Position numbers and translations under genes: made by a program. Shown one piece after another: positions 16,259-22,497 of a stretch of DNA of 42,563 nucleotides. Numbering within the stretch: position 1 is the first letter of the stretch; each line of letters begins with the position of its first letter. This DNA comes from JAWWPY01 sp964412845 (GTDB lineage: Bacteria > Actinomycetota > Actinomycetes > Streptosporangiales > Streptosporangiaceae). Under the pieces are notes generated by a model that was not told where the DNA came from, did not search any database, and saw only the letters and a program-made list of their open reading frames with translations. Location of the stretch: the NCBI GenBank assembly GCA_964412845.1, contig CAYPQM010000042.1:1-42563 (forward strand), written 5' to 3'.

Positions 16259-17199
16259 TGACGATGACCGGGATCGGGTTTGTCGGCCTGGGCGCGATGG
16301 GCGGCCGGATCGCCGCCCGGCTGCTCCCGGGCCACCAGGTATACGGGACCAACCGCACCGCGGCCAAAGCGGCCGAGCTGACCGGGCGCGGGCTGATCTG
16401 GCGGGACACCCCGCGGGAGGTCGCCGAGGCCGCGCAGGTGATCTTCAGCATGGTCACCGACGACGCGGCCCTGGCCACGATCACATCGGGCCCGGACGGG
16501 ATCCTGGCCGGCCTCGCCCCGGGGGATGTCTACGTTGACATGAGCACCGTGAGCCCGCAAGCGAGCCGTGAACTCGCCCGGCAGGTGCGCGCCCTGGGCG
16601 CGAGCATGATCGACGCGCCGGTCTCCGGCAGCGTCCCCGCGGCCGAAGACGGCAGCCTGACCATCATGGCCGGCGGCCCGGAGGCAGCGTTCCGCGTGGT
16701 CGAGCCGCTGCTGCGACAGCTTGGCCACAGCGTCACCCATGTCGGCGGGAACGGCCAGGGGCTACTGCTCAAGCTGGCCATCAACATCAGCCTCGCCGCG
16801 CAGCTGCTCGCCTTCAGCGAAGGCGTGCTGCTGGCCCAACGGGGCGGGATCGACCCGGAACTGGCGGCCCGCGCGATGACCGACAGCGCGATCGGATCGC
16901 CGATGCTGCGGGCGCGCGCCCCCCTCGTGCTCGACCTGCCCGAGCAGGCGTGGTTCGATGTGCAGCTCATGCACAAGGACATCCGCCTCGCGCTGGAGGC
17001 CGCCCGCGAGCTGAACGTTCCGCTGCCGTCCGCCGGGGTCGCTGACGGCATGCTGGCCCGGGCCGCGGAACTGGGCTACGCGCACCGTGACATCGCCGCT
17101 TTCTTCCAGGTCCTCGCGCGGACGCAGGCAGCTCCGCGGCAGGTCATCGAGCCCGCGAAGACCGCGGTGACCGCCGGCCGGGCCGAGGCCGCAGCGTGA
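16258..17199 (+). CDS. NAD(P)-dependent beta-hydroxyacid dehydrogenase (3-hydroxyisobutyrate type)
   Basis: 313 residues. N-terminal Rossmann domain with GFVGLGAMGGRIA (about 7-19), then the family substrate loop DAPVSGSVPAAEDGSLTIMA (119-138) and the catalytic lysine motif GQGLLLKLAINI with Lys172 and Asn176. The C-terminal helical domain follows. Starts are possible at the GTG at 16255, ATG at 16258 or ATG at 16264; I chose 16258 because it overlaps the upstream TGA. Tartronate semialdehyde reductases and imine reductases share the fold, so the substrate is open. Its stop overlaps the TetR start (GTGA). Confidence 0.88.
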   Translation: MTMTGIGFVGLGAMGGRIAARLLPGHQVYGTNRTAAKAAELTGRGLIWRDTPREVAEAAQVIFSMVTDDAALATITSGPDGILAGLAPGDVYVDMSTVSPQASRELARQVRALGASMIDAPVSGSVPAAEDGSLTIMAGGPEAAFRVVEPLLRQLGHSVTHVGGNGQGLLLKLAINISLAAQLLAFSEGVLLAQRGGIDPELAARAMTDSAIGSPMLRARAPLVLDLPEQAWFDVQLMHKDIRLALEAARELNVPLPSAGVADGMLARAAELGYAHRDIAAFFQVLARTQAAPRQVIEPAKTAVTAGRAEAAA

Positions 17200-17840
17200 C
17201 CAGCGAAACGACAGCGGAGGCTCCGAGGCGCGGCCGGCCACGCAGTGAGAAGGCGCACAAGGCGATTCTCGAAGCGGCCGCGGAGCTGCTGCTGGCGCGC
17301 GGCCTGTCGGCGGTGAGCATGGATGCGGTCGCGCAGCGGGCCGGGGTCAGCAAGGCCACGATTTACCGTTGGTGGCCGACCAAGGAATCGCTGGCCCTGG
17401 ACGCGCTCTACAGCGAATGGGCCGCCGCCCGCCCCTACCCCCGGGACACCGGCTCGCTGCGCGGCGACCTGCTCTCGCTGCTGCGACCCTGGGTCCGGCT
17501 GGCCAGCAGCCGGCCCTACGGCCGGGTGATCGCCGCGCTCATCACCGAGTCGCAGACCGACCCCGTCTTCGCCGCCGAATACCGTGAGCGCTTCGTCCAG
17601 CCTCGCCGTGACCAGGCCCGCGTGATCTTCCGCCGGGCGATCGAGCGCGGTGAGATCCCAGCGGACACCAAGGTCGAGGTCGCGCTCGACCTTCTCTACG
17701 GCGCGGTTTACCACCGGCTGCTGCACGGCCACGCTCCGCTCGACGAGCGCTTCGCCCGCGATGTGATCGACACGGCTCTGGGTGGCATCGCCCCCGCCGC
17801 CCAGGGCAGTAGCGGACTCGGCGGCCGCGGTGCTCACTGA
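17196..17840 (+). CDS. TetR family transcriptional regulator
   Basis: 214 residues. Basic N-terminal arm RRGRPRSEK, then the HTH AILEAAAELLLARG and MDAVAQRAGVSKATIYRWW (about 29-63). The C-terminal part resembles TetR_C_16/AcrR-like ligand domains (TESQTDPVFAAEYRERFVQP). The GTG start overlaps the dehydrogenase stop. As third gene of the operon it likely represses the promoter at 15220, where a fitting inverted repeat is present. Ligand unknown. Confidence 0.93.
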   Translation: MTSETTAEAPRRGRPRSEKAHKAILEAAAELLLARGLSAVSMDAVAQRAGVSKATIYRWWPTKESLALDALYSEWAAARPYPRDTGSLRGDLLSLLRPWVRLASSRPYGRVIAALITESQTDPVFAAEYRERFVQPRRDQARVIFRRAIERGEIPADTKVEVALDLLYGAVYHRLLHGHAPLDERFARDVIDTALGGIAPAAQGSSGLGGRGAH

Positions 17841-18372
17841 CACCGGGTTCCCGCGGGCAGATGCCGAGAACGACTTCCAGCGGGCCAGGCGGCGCCAGGT
17901 CGCGGCCAGGCTGGCGCACCGGCTGCGCCGCGAGCCGGAGGGCGTCAACCTGCTGCTGCCGCTGAGCGAGGTCGTCAGCGCGCTCGGCTGGCGCCGCGAA
18001 CAGTACCTGGGCCTGCGGACGATACGGCTGGACACGATCGTCGGCACGCTCGACGCACGGCGCGATTTCGACCGCCGCTTCCGGCCGGCCTCCGGCCGGA
18101 TGCGGCCCCGCTGGGAGCACCTGGCGCTGGCCTGGCGGCGCGGCGAGCCGCTCCCGCCGATCGAGGTGTACCGCGTGGGTGACCTGCACTTCGTTCAGGA
18201 CGGTCACCACCGGGTGTCGATCGCGATAGCGACCGGCCAGAAGCTGATCGACGCCTACGTGACCGAGGTGCTGACCGCCGTGCCGGTCCACGGCACCCCG
18301 AACCTGGCCGGCCTGGGCCGCACGCACGGTGGCCAGGATCCAGATCCACCGGCCCGCAGGCGCCGCTCTTAG
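17830..18372 (+). CDS. ParB-like (Srx-fold) protein
   Basis: About 180 residues. The core matches stand-alone actinobacterial ParB-like proteins: ADAENDFQRARRRQ near the start, LDTIVGTLDARRDFDRRFRP, PPIEVYRVGDLHFVQDGHHR and VSIA (about 109-132), where DGHHR is the ParB/sulfiredoxin-type nucleotide-binding motif. No HTH is visible, so it is not a segregation ParB. I use the GTG at 17830, overlapping the TetR stop, because the family start lies about ten residues before AENDF. An upstream GTG at 17782 is possible. Role unknown; NTP-binding or nuclease activity is known for some relatives. Confidence 0.7.
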   Translation: MLTDTGFPRADAENDFQRARRRQVAARLAHRLRREPEGVNLLLPLSEVVSALGWRREQYLGLRTIRLDTIVGTLDARRDFDRRFRPASGRMRPRWEHLALAWRRGEPLPPIEVYRVGDLHFVQDGHHRVSIAIATGQKLIDAYVTEVLTAVPVHGTPNLAGLGRTHGGQDPDPPARRRRS

Positions 18373-18468
18373 GACCGCCCGCAGCGGGCCGGGCCAGCTG
18401 ATGCGCACCGCGATGCGGTGGCCCAGCGGCCCAGCCCGCCAGCACGCGACGGACGAGCCGATGATCCC

Positions 18469-18819
18469 TCAGCCCTGCTGGGCCAGCCCGACCACGTGCC
18501 CCTGCGGATCTGCGATCAGCGCGAACGTCACTCCCGGCACCTGCTGCGGCTCTTGCACGACCCGGCCGCCGAGTCCCTTGGCCCGTTCCACGACGGCGTT
18601 GATGTCTTGCACGCCAACGAAGAACGTGACGAGGTCGGAGCCGCCTTGCAGCGGGCTGATGGCGGTGTACAGCGCGTCGGGCACGCCGGTGTCGACGAAC
18701 GTGTAGCCCGGGAACGCGCCCTCGCCCGGGTACGTCCAGCCGAGCAGGTCGCCGAAGAAGGCCCGGGTCGCGTCCGGGTCGGCCGAGCGGATCTCCGCGT
18801 GCACGATGGGGTGCGGCAT
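18469..18819 (-). CDS. VOC/glyoxalase-fold protein
   Basis: 116 residues, one vicinal-oxygen-chelate module pair. HPIVHAEIRSADPDATRAFF, DLLGWTYP, VTFFVGVQDINAVVERAKGL, GGRVVQEPQQVPGVTFALIA and DPQGHVVGL are typical of the glyoxalase/bleomycin-resistance superfamily. The His near the start and the Glu normally supplying metal ligands are only partly present (the usual final E is replaced in HVVGLAQ), so catalysis is uncertain. The ATG at 18819 follows GGGAG. It converges with the ParB-like gene. Confidence 0.85.
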   Translation of the reverse strand: MPHPIVHAEIRSADPDATRAFFGDLLGWTYPGEGAFPGYTFVDTGVPDALYTAISPLQGGSDLVTFFVGVQDINAVVERAKGLGGRVVQEPQQVPGVTFALIADPQGHVVGLAQQG

Positions 18820-19168
18820 GGTGACTCCCTGAGATGTTGAGGTGGGCGGCCTCATGGCGCCCTGGCACTCACACGACGAGTGAGGGCAGCCCAGATCGAC
18901 AGCCGGGTCAGTCGACCGCCGGGTCAATCGACCGGCGGTCACCTGCCGCGGACCTCATAGACCTCGTCCGCCCTGGTCCACCACACACCTGTGCTCCGGC
19001 TGGCTCCCGCCGCCAGGTGACCATAAGATCGGTGCTCAGGGTGAGCGAGACGTGGCCGAGAGCGCGCTGGACGGCCCGGCCAGCGACGGATTGCTAACGG
19101 AGTGTGCATCGTTATTTGCGAATCAGACGCGGCATGACAGACTGTGCATTGATACCCGGGGGGGTGCG
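18820..19168. other. Gene-free divergent region
   Basis: 349 bases between the VOC protein and the first DUF574 methyltransferase. It holds promoters for both and the short tandem repeat at 18903. GC content falls around 19085-19150, where the methyltransferase promoter must lie, though I cannot assign boxes with confidence. No convincing small gene. Confidence 0.6.
18903..18934. repeat. Two tandem 16-bp repeats
   Basis: CCGGGTCAGTCGACCG and CCGGGTCAATCGACCG are directly adjacent and differ at one base. Each contains a near-palindromic GGTC(A)nTCGACC core. They lie 84 bases upstream of the VOC start and could be an operator pair. Confidence 0.6.
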
Positions 19169-19996
19169 ATGAAGGACGTTCGCCAGGTCCCGGACGGGGT
19201 CGACCCGGTCCGGCCTGCGCCCGCGCGGATCTACGACTACCTGTTAAGCGGCGAGAACAACTTCCAGTCCGACCGCGACGCGGCCACCTGCATCCTGGCC
19301 CTGGTGCCAGAGATCAAGGACTGTGCCTGGGCCAACCGCGGGTTCCACCAGCGGGCCGCCCGGTGGATAGCCCAGCGCGGGATCCGCCAGTTCATCGATA
19401 TCGGGTCCGGCCTGCCGACCGTGGGCAACACCCACGAGGTGGTGCGGCTGGTCGACCGGCAGTGCCGGGTCGTGTACGTGGACAACGACCCGATGGTGCG
19501 CGAGCAGGCCAGCGGCTTGCTGACCGATAGCGCCGGAGTCCGGGTCATCCTGGGCGACCTGCGCGATCCCGAGGCCATCCTGGCCAACCCGGATGTGCGC
19601 GCGCTGATCGACTTCAGCCAGCCGACCGGGCTGCTGATGACCGCGGTAATGCACTTCGTGGCCGACGACCGGGATCCCTGGGGCCTGATGGCCCGCTACC
19701 TGGATGCCCTGGCGCCGGGCAGCTACCTGTCGCTGTCCCACCTGACCGACGACCAGAAGCCGCCCCGCGCGGTCAAGGAATTCTGCCGCGTCTTTGACCG
19801 CGCCACCGAGCAGATGCATTTCCGTTCCCGGCACGAAGTGGAGCGCTTCTTCACCGGGCTGGAGATGGTGTCACCGCATCAGCCGGACGGTGGCAGCCGC
19901 CTCTGTTATGCGGGTGACTGGGCGGCGGAGGACCTGGAGCTGGCCGACAGCGACGGATCACGGTGGCTCTACTGCGGGGTGGCCAGGCGTCCGTGA
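19169..19996 (+). CDS. DUF574 S-adenosyl methyltransferase (copy 1)
   Basis: 275 residues of the actinobacterial Methyltransf_19 family (DUF574). Hallmarks: PARIYDYLLSGENNFQSD (18-35), SAM-binding FIDIGSGLPTVGNTHEV (75-91), VVYVDNDPMV (101-110), LIDFSQPTGLLMTAVMHFV and LAPGSYLSLSH. The ATG at 19169 is preceded by a G-rich sequence at 19158-19164. Targets of this family are mostly unknown. It converges with the ATP-grasp gene, 28 bases between stops, and a second paralogue lies upstream of that gene. Confidence 0.9.
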   Translation: MKDVRQVPDGVDPVRPAPARIYDYLLSGENNFQSDRDAATCILALVPEIKDCAWANRGFHQRAARWIAQRGIRQFIDIGSGLPTVGNTHEVVRLVDRQCRVVYVDNDPMVREQASGLLTDSAGVRVILGDLRDPEAILANPDVRALIDFSQPTGLLMTAVMHFVADDRDPWGLMARYLDALAPGSYLSLSHLTDDQKPPRAVKEFCRVFDRATEQMHFRSRHEVERFFTGLEMVSPHQPDGGSRLCYAGDWAAEDLELADSDGSRWLYCGVARRP

Positions 19997-20024
19997 CGGC
20001 ATAGGGCGCGGGTGGCAGAACCGG

Positions 20025-21410
20025 CTACTTGCGGTGCCGCCCGGACAGGTAACCGGTGATCTCGCCGAGCGCTTCCTCGCCCGAGGTGCCGTCCGTGCCC
20101 AGGACGACCAGGCCGATGACCGATTTCGGGGCCAGCGTGGTCACCATGTAGGGGAGGACGACCAGGCCCTTGGTCTCCTTGCCGAACCACCCCTTCCGCA
20201 GCAGGCAGTCCCGCAGTTCCGCATAGGTCGTGATGTCCTGGTGCACCGGGACGCTGTGATGCGCCACGGCTGACACCGCCTTCTCGTATCCCTGGCCGAA
20301 AAGGCTGATGCACATATCAGCGAGGGTGCCGCCCAGGGCGCGCCTCGGGTTTATTTCCAACGGGAAGAGGGCCCCGTCGGATTCACGGTAGATGAAATCG
20401 ATATTCAGCGGGCCCCGGTATCCGAACGATGCGGACACCTGGCCGACAGCCTCGCCCGCGGAGCGGATCTTAGTGGCGCAGTCATCGGGCACGGACCCAA
20501 TACCCAGGCATGAGCCGAGGAAGAACTTGTCAGCGTACAGGAAATGGCGTCCGGCGCTGAGCGTGAAAGTCTTGCCATCATCCTGGACCGTCCCGTTGTA
20601 CGAGACGGAGAGGGCCTTCTTGCCGGATCCGAGGAACTCCTCAACGAGCAGCTCGCCGCCGTAGCCAGCCGGCAGGATCCGGCTGAGCGTTTTCCGCAGC
20701 CCACGGGTGCGCTCGATGATCGCCATGGCGTTGCCGCCGGCGCCGAACTCGGTCTTGACGATGACCGGGCCGAGCGTCTTCAGCGCGTCCTTCACTTGAT
20801 TCAGCAGGTCAGGTCCATTGCGCAGGGTGAGGGCCCGGGTGAGCCGCAGGGCGGCGCACTGCGGCTGCGCGGCCTGGAAATACTCCCTGGCTTGCACCTT
20901 CGAGTCCAGGCTGCTGGTGAAGCCCAGATTTTCTTCCTGGGTCATGAGGTCGATAACCGGGCGCTTGGACCGCTGGCGGATGCTCGCGACCAGGCGGGCG
21001 TACTCGGGCGTGGCCCCAAAGGCCTCAACCGTCACCGGCCCGTCAGTCGGGCTGTCATCCAGCTGCTCGACCAGCTGGGCCAGTGCGCGCTCGTCCGAGG
21101 CCAGGTCCGTGCAGATGGAATACCCGGGCTGCTCGGCCGGCGATGCCTGGCACAGCACGCTTTCGTAGCCAAGGATCGCGCTGAAGTCAGCGATATGCAT
21201 CTCATCCGTGGGATGCCTGTTTACGACGATCTTCCGGTCGCCCGACCAGTAGAGCGACATCTCTTCCGCCGGGAAACGCGCGCCAGGCGGCGGCGGGGTG
21301 AATTCGGGGAGGCCGTCCCGCTCGGGCTGGAGTCCCCACTCCAGGATGTTGCTCATGATGAGCCGGTCGAACCGGGACGGACGCGGGGAATCCGGGGCAG
21401 GCACAGGCAT
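20025..21410 (-). CDS. ATP-grasp ligase (PGM1-like)
   Basis: 461 residues. ATP-grasp motifs: VIVKTEFGAGGNAM (216-229), LLVEEFLGSG (254-263) and the Mg site NIDFIYRESDGALFPLEINP with Asp338, Glu352 and Asn354, followed by Arg356. The N-terminal 150 residues are a family-specific domain. Overall layout resembles PGM1-type ligases that join an amino acid to a peptide in pheganomycin biosynthesis; this is recognition by pattern, not by search, and carboxylate-amine ligases for small molecules are an alternative. The first in-frame start is the ATG at 21410 (TAG at 21420-21422). Its own ribosome binding site is poor. Upstream in the same direction are a tiny reading frame and a DUF574 methyltransferase. 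Confidence 0.8.
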   Translation of the reverse strand: MPVPAPDSPRPSRFDRLIMSNILEWGLQPERDGLPEFTPPPPGARFPAEEMSLYWSGDRKIVVNRHPTDEMHIADFSAILGYESVLCQASPAEQPGYSICTDLASDERALAQLVEQLDDSPTDGPVTVEAFGATPEYARLVASIRQRSKRPVIDLMTQEENLGFTSSLDSKVQAREYFQAAQPQCAALRLTRALTLRNGPDLLNQVKDALKTLGPVIVKTEFGAGGNAMAIIERTRGLRKTLSRILPAGYGGELLVEEFLGSGKKALSVSYNGTVQDDGKTFTLSAGRHFLYADKFFLGSCLGIGSVPDDCATKIRSAGEAVGQVSASFGYRGPLNIDFIYRESDGALFPLEINPRRALGGTLADMCISLFGQGYEKAVSAVAHHSVPVHQDITTYAELRDCLLRKGWFGKETKGLVVLPYMVTTLAPKSVIGLVVLGTDGTSGEEALGEITGYLSGRHRK

Positions 21411-21460
21411 CCGAGCATGCTACGGATAGTGCGAACCTTCCGCAACCAACGTGCCCAATT

Positions 21461-21478
21461 GTCCCGGCCGCGCGGGAC
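21461..21478 (-). promoter_or_regulatory. Hairpin between the small frame and the ligase gene
   Basis: GTCCCG, GCCGCG, CGGGAC: a 6-bp perfect stem seven bases after the stop of the small frame on the minus strand. It could act as an attenuator that lowers ligase expression relative to the upstream peptide. Confidence 0.4.
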
Positions 21479-21484
21479 CGGGCG

Positions 21485-21541
21485 CTAGTTCTGGTTCACT
21501 CGCCGGTGCGGCGCGGGCGCTGAACGTAGTGACCCGGCCAT
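21485..21541 (-). CDS. Candidate 18-residue peptide gene
   Basis: The minus strand encodes MAGSLRSAPAPHRRVNQN and a TAG stop. GAAAGGAA lies nine bases upstream of the ATG, a good ribosome binding site that serves no other start. It sits alone between the DUF574 methyltransferase stop (21588) and the ATP-grasp start (21410) and has a hairpin directly after it. This arrangement is what one expects of a precursor peptide for the ligase. Against it: the frame is very short and the same frame is open by chance upstream. I do not recognise the peptide family. Confidence 0.45.
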   Translation of the reverse strand: MAGSLRSAPAPHRRVNQN

Positions 21542-21587
21542 GTTCGCGTTCCTTTCTGCCCGCGTTCTTAACTGCCGCCGTGCTTCA

Positions 21588-22427
21588 TTACTGATGATTC
21601 TCGGCGGGAATCGCAGAACCGGGGTTTCGGACGACGCCGACGCCGCCGTAGATGGCCACCGTGGCCAGTTCGCCCGCCGTCGGCTCGTGGTCCGGCCGCC
21701 ACAGCGGCACCTGGACCACCCCGGGCTCGATGAGGTCGAAGCCGTCGAAGAACCCGCTGACCTGCTGGTGGCTGCGGAGCACCACCGGCGCGGCCTTGGC
21801 GTACACCGCGGTGCCCGCCTGCACCTGGGCCGGGTCGTGGAAGTCCTGGGTGCCGTGCGACACCGCAAGGTAACTCCCGGGCGGGAGGCCATCCCGGATC
21901 GTGGCCACGATCCGGCCCGGATCATCGGCATCGAGGAAGAAATGCAGGATCGCGATGAGCAGGACGGCCACCGGCTCGGTGAAGTCGATCAGCTCCCGGA
22001 GCGCGGGGTTGCCCAGGATCGTCCCGGGGTCGCGCAGGTCGGCCAGCACGGCGCTCGCGCTGCTGTCGCCGGCCAGCATGGCGGCGGCGTGCGCATGCAC
22101 GACCGGGTCGTTGTCCACGTAGGCGACACGGGTCCCGGGCGCGATGCGCTGGGCGATCTCGTGCACATTGCCTGCCGCCGGAAGCCCGGCGCCAATATCG
22201 ATCACCTGCCGGACGCCGGCCTCACCGATCAGGTACCGGACTACCCGCTGCAGGAAAGCCCGGTTCCCCCGGACCGACGCGCGGGTATCCGGCGCCACCC
22301 GCAGCATGGCCTCCGCGGCCGCCCGGTCAGCCGGGTAGTGATCCGTGCCGCCCAGGAAGTAGTCATACATCCGGGCCGGATGTGGCTTGCTCGTGTCGAC
22401 GCCGGGAGGCGTTAAGCCGGGTTTCAT
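21588..22427 (-). CDS. DUF574 S-adenosyl methyltransferase (copy 2)
   Basis: 279 residues, same family as the gene at 19169: HPARMYDYFLGGTDHYPADR (16-35), VIDIGAGLPAAGNVHEIA (75-92), VAYVDNDPVVHAHA, LIDFTEPVAVLLIAILHFF and LPPGSYLAVSH. ATG at 22427. The gene heads the possible unit methyltransferase, small peptide, ATP-grasp ligase. Sequence divergence from copy 1 is large, so this is not a recent duplication. Confidence 0.9.
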   Translation of the reverse strand: MKPGLTPPGVDTSKPHPARMYDYFLGGTDHYPADRAAAEAMLRVAPDTRASVRGNRAFLQRVVRYLIGEAGVRQVIDIGAGLPAAGNVHEIAQRIAPGTRVAYVDNDPVVHAHAAAMLAGDSSASAVLADLRDPGTILGNPALRELIDFTEPVAVLLIAILHFFLDADDPGRIVATIRDGLPPGSYLAVSHGTQDFHDPAQVQAGTAVYAKAAPVVLRSHQQVSGFFDGFDLIEPGVVQVPLWRPDHEPTAGELATVAIYGGVGVVRNPGSAIPAENHQ

Positions 22428-22497
22428 TGTGTCCTTCCCGCCGGAATGGCCAGATCGCTGGTCCTATCATCCGCCCGGCCGCATATGTCACGCAGCA

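Noticed and set aside
20025..21410. Graspetide (MvdC/MvdD, TgmB-type) ligase
   Set aside because: The N-terminal domain and spacing of ATP-grasp motifs do not match RimK-like graspetide ligases, and the small frame lacks the Thr/Ser plus Glu/Asp core pattern.
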